In this document: positions 24,452-31,680 of the stretch, one piece after another
How positions within the stretch are numbered: the stretch's first letter is position 1
Layout of the letters: each line of letters opens with the position of its first letter
From: CAYJEQ01 sp964369235
GTDB taxonomy: Bacteria; Bacillota; Clostridia; Oscillospirales; Ruminococcaceae
Direction of reading: 5' to 3'
Length of the DNA: 31,680 bases
Assembly (NCBI GenBank): GCA_964369235.1
Contig: CAYJEQ010000025.1
Location: 1-31,680 of the forward strand
Notes under the pieces: generated by a model
Database searches by the model: none
The model's input: the letters and a program-made list of their open reading frames with translations, nothing else
What the model was told of the DNA's origin: nothing
Made by a program: the position numbers and the translations under genes

Positions 24452-25909
24452 CTTAAATCCTGAGGTATAGCTAGTTGTTTCATCGCCAACTATCTGAACC
24501 TTTAATAGATTTGTACTACCTGCAACACCAATTGGTACACCTGCTGTCATAACGATAATATCGCCGTCTTCACAGTAGCCAGCCTCTTTTGATGACTCAA
24601 TTGCTGCATTAAATAGGGACTCATACTCATTCTCGTGCTTAATTAGCAGTGGTGTTACCCCCCATGCCATCGCTAGGTGGTTGTAAGTCTGCTGTGATGG
24701 TGTGCAAGCGATAATTGGTACACCAGCTCTAAAACGAGAAAGCATTCTAGCTGTATAACCAGACTGGCTTACTGTTACTATAGCCTTAGCTCCAATATCA
24801 TATGCTGTTGTGCAAGTTGCGTGACAGATACCATAGGTAACATCCTTAGGCATTGTTGATTCATCAGAGGATACATAGTATCTCTTCTTGTAGTTAATGT
24901 CATTTTCTGTACGCAGCGCGATCTTAGCCATTGTTTCAACTGCTTCGATTGGGTATTTACCTGCTGCTGTTTCACCAGAAAGCATAATTGCACTTGTGCC
25001 ATCATAGATAGCATTAGCTACGTCAGTAACCTCAGCTCTTGTTGGACGAGGGTTTTTCATCATGGAATCTAGCATCTGTGTTGCTGTGATTACATGCTTA
25101 CCTGCTGTATATGCTTTTTTGATCATTGTCTTCTGGATAATAGGCACTTCTTCCATAGGAATTTCTACACCCATGTCGCCACGAGCTACCATTAGACCGT
25201 CACAAATTTCTAGAATTTCGTCAAGATTTTCTACACCCTGTGCATTCTCAATCTTAGCGATAATCTTAATTGTGCTACAACCGTGCTCATCAAGGATATC
25301 CTTAATAGCCTGAATATCTGCAGCTGTTCTTGTAAAGGATGCTGCGATAAAGTCAAAGCCTGTTTTAACACCGAAGATAATATCACTTCTATCCTTCTCG
25401 CTGATGTATGGTAGGGATAGGTGTACATCTGGAATGTTAACACTCTTCTTGTTAGAAATATCGCCACCGTTAATTACAGTACAGATAATATCTCCGTCTT
25501 TAATTTCTTTAACATTAAGCTCAATTAGACCGTCATCAATAAGAATTCTCTGTCCAATAGATACATCTTCATGTAGGTGTGGGTAGGTAATTGCTACCTT
25601 TGTCTGTGTGCCGATAAACTCCTGATCATTTGTTAGTGTAAATGTATCACCTGGTGATAGTGTGATCTTGCCATTCTCAAATGTTGTAAGTCTTACTTCT
25701 GGACCTTTAGTATCTAGCATAATACCGATAGATTTACCTTTTGCTTTACGGATTTTATCCACAGCATTAAATCTAACTAGGTGCTCTTCATGGGATCCAT
25801 GGGAGAAGTTTAGTCTAGCAATATTCATACCTGCATCTACAAGTTGTCCTAACTTTTCTTCGCCTTCTGTTGCAGGGCCTAGGGTACACACAATTTTAGT
25901 CTTTCTCAT
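24446..25909 (-). CDS. pyk: Pyruvate kinase
   Basis: This glycolytic enzyme converts phosphoenolpyruvate and ADP to pyruvate and ATP. The 487-aa protein has the usual short form without the extra C-terminal PEP-utiliser domain of Bacillus. Motifs seen are RKTKIVCTLGPAT and LNFSHG at the N-terminus, IMLDTKGPEVR, the substrate-binding IAKIENAQGVENLDEI, MVARGDMGVEIP and ATQMLDSMMKNPRPTRAEVTDVANAIYDGTSAIMLSGETAAGKYP. The ATG follows AAGGAGGAAC. Two lipoprotein-type sortase genes follow on the same strand. Identification is secure. Confidence 0.97.
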   Translation of the reverse strand: MRKTKIVCTLGPATEGEEKLGQLVDAGMNIARLNFSHGSHEEHLVRFNAVDKIRKAKGKSIGIMLDTKGPEVRLTTFENGKITLSPGDTFTLTNDQEFIGTQTKVAITYPHLHEDVSIGQRILIDDGLIELNVKEIKDGDIICTVINGGDISNKKSVNIPDVHLSLPYISEKDRSDIIFGVKTGFDFIAASFTRTAADIQAIKDILDEHGCSTIKIIAKIENAQGVENLDEILEICDGLMVARGDMGVEIPMEEVPIIQKTMIKKAYTAGKHVITATQMLDSMMKNPRPTRAEVTDVANAIYDGTSAIMLSGETAAGKYPIEAVETMAKIALRTENDINYKKRYYVSSDESTMPKDVTYGICHATCTTAYDIGAKAIVTVSQSGYTARMLSRFRAGVPIIACTPSQQTYNHLAMAWGVTPLLIKHENEYESLFNAAIESSKEAGYCEDGDIIVMTAGVPIGVAGSTNLLKVQIVGDETTSYTSGFKK

Positions 25910-26210
25910 TTACTTGTTCCTCCTTAAGGTAATATTATCCCAGTAGCAAATCCTAACTACTATGAACAATATTTGTCAGCTTTCATACGATATTGCAAAT
26001 TAATCCATATAAATAATAATACAAAATCGAAAAAATTGCAATGGTAAATTATCTAAATTAACATTTATATAATATTTTACCCTTAAAAGATGAAAAATAC
26101 CCCAAAAAAAATATTATTCTTTATATGATAGTGCTATTTATTATTTATTTTATTGCAAGTAAAAATTATCCATTATTTATATTAAAAATCATAATATTTT
26201 AGAAAAACAC
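25910..26210. other. AT-rich intergenic region between divergent pyk and gntR units
   Basis: Very AT-rich, with several A and T runs (for example around 26100-26115). It should contain the pyk promoter on the minus strand, but no convincing -35/-10 pair was recognised. No gene or long hairpin was seen. Confidence 0.5.
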
Positions 26211-26239
26211 TTGACATAGTCTATTTTTAATTATATACT
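26211..26239 (+). promoter_or_regulatory. Promoter of the gntR-ABC operon
   Basis: TTGACA (26211-26216), a 17-bp spacer and TATACT (26234-26239) form a near-perfect vegetative promoter. The predicted start at about 26246 leaves a leader of roughly 155 bases before the regulator's ATG. Confidence 0.82.
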
Positions 26240-26251
26240 AACTGTAACAAC

Positions 26252-26272
26252 TGTACTATTTCGATTAATACA
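26252..26272 (+). promoter_or_regulatory. Candidate GntR operator
   Basis: TGTACTA and TTAATACA are arranged as an imperfect dyad across 21 bp (26252-26272), a few bases after the predicted transcription start. YtrA-type regulators typically repress their own operon through such AT-rich dyads; binding here is inferred. Confidence 0.45.
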
Positions 26273-26400
26273 GATGGAAGAATTATCTGTAGAACAGTTT
26301 AAAACCCCACTGGTTATTAGTAAATACAATTACCGAAATTTTGCCACAAAAATAATGTGCCAATTTCACAGAGAACTTAAAGAAAGGATTGGATAATTTT

Positions 26401-26766
26401 ATGTTTTTACTTGATTACAAAAGTGGCGTACCTATCTATGAACAGCTTAAGCAAAAGACCCTTGAGCTGATTATGTTAGGTGAGATGTCACCTGGTGACA
26501 AAATGCCCTCAGTAAGAAGTCTAGCTAGAGAGCTAGGTGTAAACCCTAATACAATTCAAAAAGCATATCAGGATCTTGAGCGTGATGGAGTAATAGTATC
26601 CATTAGTGGTAAGGGCAGTTTTATAAACTCTACCCTTAAGCACAGCCCTCAGCAGATTGACAAAAGCCTAGATAATCTAAAAAAAGCAGTAAGAGAAGCT
26701 AGACTATATGGTATTAGCAAAGCTGACTGTGAAGAAGTTGTAAGGGCAGAATATGCCACAGAATAA
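26401..26766 (+). CDS. GntR-family regulator, YtrA subfamily
   Basis: A 121-aa regulator. The N-terminal winged helix-turn-helix (about 1-70) has GVPIYEQLKQKTLELI, GDKMPSVRSLARELGVNPNTIQKAYQDLERDGVI and SGKGSFI, all typical of GntR. The short C-terminal tail (about 50 residues, helical) lacks a large effector domain, which defines the YtrA group. These usually repress neighbouring ABC transporter genes. A TTG start twelve bases upstream is possible, but AGAAAGGA lies directly before it, so the ATG at 26401 is chosen. The neighbouring ABC genes start 40 bp downstream. Confidence 0.92.
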   Translation: MFLLDYKSGVPIYEQLKQKTLELIMLGEMSPGDKMPSVRSLARELGVNPNTIQKAYQDLERDGVIVSISGKGSFINSTLKHSPQQIDKSLDNLKKAVREARLYGISKADCEEVVRAEYATE

Positions 26767-26805
26767 TTATACCAGCAAAGATTGTGAAGAAAGGAATGAT
26801 ATTAA

Positions 26806-27702
26806 GTGATTAAAACCACCAATTTAATTAAAAATTTCTACGATTACTCAGCAATATCCTCCCTAGACTTAGAGATACCTAATGGCTCCATATACGGACT
26901 AGTTGGCCCTAATGGTTCAGGAAAATCTACTTTTTTAAGGATAATATCTGGAGTTTACTACCCTACCTCTGGCAGTGCCACAGTGGAGGATAAGGAGATA
27001 TACGACAATGTGGAGGCTAAAAGCAAGATATTCTTTGTATCCGACGATATGTTTTTTGACCATGTAAATATCCAAAGAACAGCCGATTACTACAAAGGTA
27101 TCTACCCTTCATGGAGTCAGGAGAGATATAATCTACTAATGGAAAGATTCCCTCTAGACATTAAAAAACCTATTAAAACCTTCTCTAAAGGTATGCGCCG
27201 TCAAGCTGCATTAATTATTGCTATGAGCTGTCAGCCTGAGTATATGCTACTGGACGAAGCCTTTGACGGGCTGGATCCTGTAATAAGAATAGGCGTAAGA
27301 AAACTTCTTTGTGATCAGGTTGCCGAAACAGGTATGACGGTAATTATCGCTTCCCACAACCTTAAAGAGTTAGAAGATTTATGTGATACTATCGCTATAA
27401 TCCACATGGGTAAAAAGGTAATGATGCTTTCTACCGATAGTATTGGGGAGCAGTTCTGTAAAGCACAGGTAATCTTTAAAAATAATACCACTAAAGAGGA
27501 TTTAACCCTACCTGAAATTCTATCTATTAATAGTCAAGGCAGTATGATGCAGATTATAGCCCGTGGTAAAAGAGATAATCTTAAATCCTATCTGGAAAAC
27601 TTAGGTGCAGATTTTATCGAGTTTCTACCTATTAATCTAGAGGAAGTATTTGTATATGAAATGGAGGCAGCAGGTTATGACTACAACAATGTCTTATTCT
27701 AA
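26806..27702 (+). CDS. ABC transporter ATP-binding protein (YtrB-like)
   Basis: A 298-aa ATPase subunit. Walker A is GPNGSGKST near residue 34; the signature is FSKGMRRQ instead of LSGGQ, as is common in YtrB-like ATPases; Walker B is YMLLDEAFDGLDP, followed by the switch histidine in IIASHN. A C-terminal domain of about 90 residues follows. It starts at GTG after AGAAAGGAATGAT. The following permease gene overlaps its 3' end by 26 bp. Together with the GntR gene this is the usual YtrA-YtrB-permease layout. The transported compound is not evident from sequence; related systems have been tied to acetoin use or cell-envelope antibiotic response. Confidence 0.92.
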   Translation: MIKTTNLIKNFYDYSAISSLDLEIPNGSIYGLVGPNGSGKSTFLRIISGVYYPTSGSATVEDKEIYDNVEAKSKIFFVSDDMFFDHVNIQRTADYYKGIYPSWSQERYNLLMERFPLDIKKPIKTFSKGMRRQAALIIAMSCQPEYMLLDEAFDGLDPVIRIGVRKLLCDQVAETGMTVIIASHNLKELEDLCDTIAIIHMGKKVMMLSTDSIGEQFCKAQVIFKNNTTKEDLTLPEILSINSQGSMMQIIARGKRDNLKSYLENLGADFIEFLPINLEEVFVYEMEAAGYDYNNVLF

Positions 27703-29809
27703 TAAAAACTTATTCTTACATCAGTATAAATCAGCCCTACTGAAACTTCGTGATATGGGCATATTCTATCTAGGTATCTGTTTTGCCCTATATCCTATGC
27801 AGCTTATAATGGGCGGCGATCCAATAGATAGTGGCACACCTTATAATTTATTTACCACCCATCATATCTATAATATCGGTGGTGTATTTCTACTATTCTT
27901 TGTGGCTTTATTCGGAATTTTGATGAACAGCAGAGTAAACTCTTATATGCACAATAGTAGAGCTGTTGATGTGTTCCACTCACTACCTATGAAGCGCTCT
28001 ACTTTACTTCGTTCTAATACCCTAGCAGCTATTACATGGCAGATTGTACCTTTATTTATAATCTACACTATAGCTGTATTTACATCACAGTCCTTAGACC
28101 TAGTGCCTTTGTACTTTACCGAGTGGATGAGAGTATCAGCACTGATAATTGCTTTACAGGTAATCTGTAATTTCTCAAATGTTATGCTAACAGGTGATGT
28201 TAACGCTAAGCTAGCTACAATATTCTTTAATGGATTTATCCCAGCTATTGTGCTAATCTACTCAGCCCTTAACACTGTTTATCTATTTGGTTATAAAGAT
28301 AATATACAGGATATTTTAGAATATCTATTATGGGCTTCTCCTATGGGGCTTTTCTTTGCTCCGATTTTTGGCATTGGTAGTGAGGATATTATAACCACTT
28401 GGTATTTCGTAGCTATTGCTTGGGCATTTGTAGCTATCCCGATACAGCTTTATGTTGAAAAACTATACACCAAACGCCTAAGCGAAATCGCCCAGTCCCC
28501 TAACCGTAACTCCTTTATCTATAAATTTATTATTATTTCCCTAACATTTATAGGTGGGATTATTCTAGGTGTGGTATTTATTAGTATTAGCTATCTTGAC
28601 TTTCAAATGGATGATATGTACCTTCATATACCACTTTATCTAATAGGTGGGATTATTGCCTACTTTATATCCTATGGTGTTTATAACAAAAAATTTAAAC
28701 TAGGTAAAAAGGATCTCATCCTAGGCATTATTGCTGTGTTAATCCCTACAATATATACCTCGGTTGTTATTATGGATTTTTCAGGTTTTTCCACTACTGC
28801 TATAGATGCCAGTAAGGTGGAGTCTGTAACTATTAGCTCGGATCATTTCCACAACCTTAGAACTCGTGGGCAAGATGTATCTTACTATAATAATAAATAT
28901 AACTATGATATAACTCTTACTTCCCCAGAGGCTATAGCTTTAGTTACCCAGTTACAACAGGAAATAATTGATGATAATAAAGACTTTGATCCTTTTAACC
29001 ACAATTATCATAGTTACCCATATTTTAATGTTGATATAAGCTATAATAAAGGTACTACCACTGCTAACAGAAGCTATAATAACCCATCTAATAAGGAAAT
29101 CTATGAGCTATTTAATCAGATAGAAACTAATCCAGAGTTTATAGCTAAATCCAGCCCAATTATAAGGGAGGATAGCTCTGAGGTTTCCAGCATCACTATT
29201 CATAGTCCTTATAGTGAACACTCCATACCACTATTACTAGGTGCAGAGGAGATTAGCCTGCTATACACTGCCATGCAATCAGACCTACAAAATCCACAGG
29301 CAGTTACCAGTTATTATACCTCACTGCCATTAGTAGAGTTAGCAGTACAGTATAAAGATTTAGATTTTAACACAACAATAGGTGTATCGGTAACCGACCA
29401 GTGGACTAATACTGCCTCTGCTCTAAAAGAGTTAGGTTATAGTGATGTCCTAGTAGATGTTAGTGATAATATATCCTATATAAGAATCCATCACTTTGAT
29501 TATATGTATTACGATTACTATTATTTTAATGCAGCTGTTACACCTTGGACTCTTAGAGATAGATATGATATGGAAATACCAACTACCTATCAGACAATAT
29601 ATAATGAAGATAATTCAGAGGTTATAGCTGATATAATAGCTAATGTTACAATGGCAGATATCGCTAGTGAGGATGATCTCTTCCTTGAAATTGTAGGTAA
29701 TGGCACAGCTACTTCTCGTCACTATCTAATTTCAGGAGATAGTCTACCAGCAGAAGCGAAAAACTTACTACAAACCCTACCCTATGAAGAAGATGAGTAT
29801 ATAAGCTAA
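27677..29809 (+). CDS. Large ABC permease with extracytoplasmic C-terminal domain
   Basis: A 710-aa membrane protein. Roughly nine or ten hydrophobic helices occupy residues 25-370. One cytoplasmic loop contains SRAVDVFHSLPMKRSTLLRSN, a motif typical of YtrC/YtrD-type ABC-2 permeases. The last 330 residues are hydrophilic, Tyr/Asp/Ser-rich and probably outside the cell. The start ATG (27677) has GGAGG nine bases upstream within the ATPase gene; a longer frame to 27650 is possible. A strong terminator follows at 29827. The large outer domain is reminiscent of DUF6449-type permeases, which I suggest but cannot confirm. Confidence 0.85.
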   Translation: MTTTMSYSNKNLFLHQYKSALLKLRDMGIFYLGICFALYPMQLIMGGDPIDSGTPYNLFTTHHIYNIGGVFLLFFVALFGILMNSRVNSYMHNSRAVDVFHSLPMKRSTLLRSNTLAAITWQIVPLFIIYTIAVFTSQSLDLVPLYFTEWMRVSALIIALQVICNFSNVMLTGDVNAKLATIFFNGFIPAIVLIYSALNTVYLFGYKDNIQDILEYLLWASPMGLFFAPIFGIGSEDIITTWYFVAIAWAFVAIPIQLYVEKLYTKRLSEIAQSPNRNSFIYKFIIISLTFIGGIILGVVFISISYLDFQMDDMYLHIPLYLIGGIIAYFISYGVYNKKFKLGKKDLILGIIAVLIPTIYTSVVIMDFSGFSTTAIDASKVESVTISSDHFHNLRTRGQDVSYYNNKYNYDITLTSPEAIALVTQLQQEIIDDNKDFDPFNHNYHSYPYFNVDISYNKGTTTANRSYNNPSNKEIYELFNQIETNPEFIAKSSPIIREDSSEVSSITIHSPYSEHSIPLLLGAEEISLLYTAMQSDLQNPQAVTSYYTSLPLVELAVQYKDLDFNTTIGVSVTDQWTNTASALKELGYSDVLVDVSDNISYIRIHHFDYMYYDYYYFNAAVTPWTLRDRYDMEIPTTYQTIYNEDNSEVIADIIANVTMADIASEDDLFLEIVGNGTATSRHYLISGDSLPAEAKNLLQTLPYEEDEYIS

Positions 29810-29826
29810 TACTATAATCTATATAG

Positions 29827-29860
29827 CTCCCTACCTTAATCGGTGGGGAGTTTTTTCTTT
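29827..29860 (+). terminator. Terminator of the gntR-ABC operon
   Basis: CTCCCTACC (29827-29835) pairs with GGTGGGGAG (29842-29850), including one G-U pair, and is followed by TTTTTTCTTT. It lies 17 bp after the permease stop codon. Confidence 0.9.
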
Positions 29861-30356
29861 ATCTCATAAGATTAACAATTATCTATTTACATACATCTTA
29901 ACAAAATTTCATGGCAGAATTTCCAAATGAATTTCCATTTTTAATTTTTGTAACAACATTCATACTGCAAATTGTATAAAAACAAGCTTAAATTTTGCAT
30001 AATTCTCGCAATAAATATTGCAAAAACTACACAAAAATATTAAAAATGTAGCAAAAACTACAATTTTTAGCCTATTTTGACTTAAAAAATGAATAATTTA
30101 CAATGCACAAATTTCATTTTGTTTTCAAATTTTGTAAATAATAGATAAAATATTCATGAATTAAACACAATTTTAACTAAAAAATCATAAACTTTGAAAA
30201 ATAGCAAAAAATTAACTATTATTTACATCATAATTATAGTATAATACCAATAAGATGTAATTTACAGCTAGGGATTTTGGTTAATATTATAGTCTATAGT
30301 TGTAAAGGGTATACAATGGTGCATACCTACATAAAAGAAAGGAATGGTAATTTTAT
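29861..30356. other. AT-rich intergenic region upstream of the small membrane protein
   Basis: No gene is supported. GCAAAAACTACA occurs twice in direct orientation, 31 bases apart (30020-30031, 30051-30062). A possible -10 box, TATAAT, lies at 30240-30245 without a clear -35 box. The inverted pair TTACATC (30223-30229) / GATGTAA (30254-30260) surrounds this -10 box and may be an operator. GGTAT/ATACC forms a weak hairpin around 30309-30328, shortly before the next ribosome site. Confidence 0.5.
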
Positions 30357-30635
30357 ATGTACAAATTAATCAGCGCTTCACTATCATTCGTTCGCAGTTT
30401 TAAAGTAATTGATATAGCTTCCTTTAAACTGTGTTTATTCTCTCTAGGATTATTAGTAGGGGTAAATATTAAGAAAACCGATAAAAAAGCCATAACTGCC
30501 TTTGTAGCTGTTGTGTTTATTGCCACCTATCTATATCTAATGATTAAGCTTATTCTACATTGTCTGTCAGCCTTTGACTATTATAATACTTGGGATAGTT
30601 ATGGGGAGTATGACAGCATTCATAAATATATCTAG
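30357..30635 (+). CDS. Small two-helix membrane protein
   Basis: A 92-aa protein with two hydrophobic helices (about 23-37 and 46-68). The segment ASFKLCLFSLGLLVGVNIKKTDKKA followed by a second helix ending ATYLYLMIKL resembles small proteins of Clostridia sometimes labelled as phosphate ABC transporter permease. That label is not supported by domain content, and I treat the function as unknown. The ATG follows AGAAAGGAATGGTAATT, a strong ribosome site of the type recurring in this window. The C-terminal Tyr/Asp-rich tail (about 73-92) is an addition compared with the members I recall. It is followed by an unknown anchored protein and a lipoprotein on the same strand. Confidence 0.75.
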   Translation: MYKLISASLSFVRSFKVIDIASFKLCLFSLGLLVGVNIKKTDKKAITAFVAVVFIATYLYLMIKLILHCLSAFDYYNTWDSYGEYDSIHKYI

Positions 30636-30671
30636 TTGCTTTATGTATATGCATTAACTGAGGTCATAATT

Positions 30672-31568
30672 ATGATTAATATAAAAACTGTAGGTATTGT
30701 AATAACTATCATATTGATTATGATCATAGGAGCTTTAATCTTAGACCATACAGAGGAAGAAAAGCCTAATAAAACTTTTAACACTACCCAATTCACAGAT
30801 AGTTTTCTTGAGGATATTTCTCCTAGCTTTTGGGAATATGATAAACAACTTCTACTGGAAATTATAGAAAAATATCCTAACTTTTTATATATTAACATAA
30901 CCCCTATATATGATAAAAGTAGAAATAAGGTAGTGACCTTACCAGAAGAAATACTTAGTAATAATAACTTTTCCCCTAATNNNNNNNNNNAAAGATTAGA
31001 GGAGTTTTTTAGTAATTATACTAGTGGTGTTTCGGATAGTATAGGCATAATAGGTAGTAGTGTAGGCTATGGGGTTTTTCCAGCTTATGGCATGATTATA
31101 GATTATGATGGTAAGGATACTAGTATAACCCACTATATATTACAATCTGATATTAATGATAATAGCAAACTAGAGATATTTTCACAAAGTAAAGCTATGG
31201 ATATAACTATATTAGATGATGGAGAAACCCAGTATGCTATAGGATATTCTATACTAGATAACTATGGAGAAAAGCTAACTATAACTAATGAATATCCTAA
31301 ATATGGCTATACCCCTGTACCCATCCAAGAGGGAAAAGTAGAGGATATTATCTTTGATGGCTTTAAAAATCCATATATTAAAGAAAAAAGTGATTATCAG
31401 CTAGAAGATATAGAGTGTACCCAGTATACAGTGTTTGAAGAGAATAATAGTAATTATGCTACTTATGTTATAGCAGATGATTTCAGTAGATATTATTTAA
31501 TTGACCCAGTCAGTGGTGATTTACTATTATTTGTTAAGGATAGCGTAAGTGATAAGTTGAAGGACTAG
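30672..31568 (+). CDS. Membrane-anchored protein of unknown function, interrupted by an N gap
   Basis: A frame of about 298 residues. The N-terminal helix (TVGIVITIILIMIIGALIL) would anchor it with the rest outside the cell; there is no lipobox. The outer part is acidic and Tyr/Ile-rich and I do not recognise a family. Ten N at 30981-30990 replace codons around residues 104-107. The frame stays open on both sides, but the true gap length is unknown, so the two parts could differ in frame or belong to a longer gene. The ATG at 30672 follows GAGGT; a TTG start at 30636 in the same frame lacks a ribosome site. A lipoprotein gene begins 10 bp after the stop codon. Confidence 0.6.
   Translation: MINIKTVGIVITIILIMIIGALILDHTEEEKPNKTFNTTQFTDSFLEDISPSFWEYDKQLLLEIIEKYPNFLYINITPIYDKSRNKVVTLPEEILSNNNFSPNXXXXRLEEFFSNYTSGVSDSIGIIGSSVGYGVFPAYGMIIDYDGKDTSITHYILQSDINDNSKLEIFSQSKAMDITILDDGETQYAIGYSILDNYGEKLTITNEYPKYGYTPVPIQEGKVEDIIFDGFKNPYIKEKSDYQLEDIECTQYTVFEENNSNYATYVIADDFSRYYLIDPVSGDLLLFVKDSVSDKLKD
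30981..30990. other. Assembly gap (10 N)
   Basis: Ten consecutive N lie inside the coding sequence at 30672-31568. Ten is a common placeholder for an unsized scaffold gap, so the distance between flanking bases should not be trusted. Confidence 0.95.
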
Positions 31569-31578
31569 GGGGATTAAG

Positions 31579-31680
31579 ATGCTATTAAAAAAATTCATCT
31601 TAATACTATATTCTATCTCTTTAATAATTTTTAGTACAGCTTGTAGTGAAACTGATACAATCACAGACCATAGTAGTAAT
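31579..31680 (+). CDS. Start of a lipoprotein (partial, runs off the window)
   Basis: The first 34 codons read as a basic N-terminus (MLLKKF), a hydrophobic core (ILILYSISLIIFS) and a lipobox-like STAC with the cysteine at residue 21, followed by the hydrophilic SETDTITDHSSN. This is a lipoprotein signal sequence. The ATG follows AGGGGGATTAAG. It begins 10 bp after the preceding membrane-anchored protein and is probably in the same operon. The mature protein lies outside the window and its function cannot be judged. Confidence 0.75.
   Translation, partial: MLLKKFILILYSISLIIFSTACSETDTITDHSSN

Noticed and set aside
30636..30671. Upstream TTG start for the gap-containing protein
   Set aside because: No ribosome site precedes it, whereas GAGGT is seven bases before the ATG at 30672.

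Overview
The window comes from a low-GC, Gram-positive-type bacterium, most likely a member of the Clostridia (perhaps Oscillospirales or a relative). The evidence is strong AGGAGG-type ribosome sites, a Firmicutes-style dcw (division and cell wall) cluster with a PASTA-containing penicillin-binding protein, a MurE with the meso-diaminopimelate motif, class B sortases, a riboswitch-controlled ThiT and a GntR/YtrA-ABC operon. No rRNA, tRNA, CRISPR array, phage or transposase gene was seen. A run of 10 N (30981-30990) marks an assembly gap.

Layout. (1) 6-10985, minus strand: dcw operon mraZ-rsmH-ftsL-pbp(ftsI/spoVD)-murE-murF-mraY-ftsW-murG, without murD. A well-formed promoter and four 10-bp repeats that look like a MraZ operator precede mraZ. 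(2) 11401-12243, plus strand: promoter, TPP riboswitch, terminator hairpin and thiT. (3) 12244-12828: a gene-free stretch of repeats and hairpins, including convergent terminators. (4) 12829-17772, minus strand: a membrane protein with a permuted papain-like domain, lysS, an OGG1-type DNA glycosylase and a membrane-anchored class B sortase. (5) 18325-19377, plus strand: an unrecognised acidic secreted protein with a structured leader, followed by a multi-hairpin region. (6) 19755-21853, minus strand: birA and two short-chain chromate-type transporter halves. (7) 22421-25909, minus strand: pyruvate kinase followed by two tandem paralogous class B sortases with lipoprotein-like signal peptides, then an array of hairpins. 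(8) 26211-29809, plus strand: promoter, GntR/YtrA regulator, ABC ATPase and a large permease. (9) 30357-end, plus strand: a small two-helix membrane protein, a membrane-anchored unknown protein containing the N gap, and the start of a lipoprotein.

How the genes fit together. Region 1 makes lipid II and the septal wall machinery (MurE, MurF, MraY, MurG, the FtsW polymerase, its PBP partner and FtsL). Three sortases in about 8 kb point to active surface-protein attachment, but no convincing substrate lies in the window. The remaining genes are housekeeping functions (lysS, pyk, birA, DNA repair) and transporters (thiamine, CHR, ABC).

Most worth a second look: the tandem lipoprotein-type sortases; a three-hairpin closed-stem element at 19455-19594; an extended ribosome-binding motif shared by about ten genes that may pair with 16S rRNA on both sides of the usual core; the repeat/hairpin block at 12270-12800; and the four-repeat putative MraZ operator. 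Several gene starts were moved to internal ATG, GTG or TTG codons because the ribosome site lies inside the longer frame.
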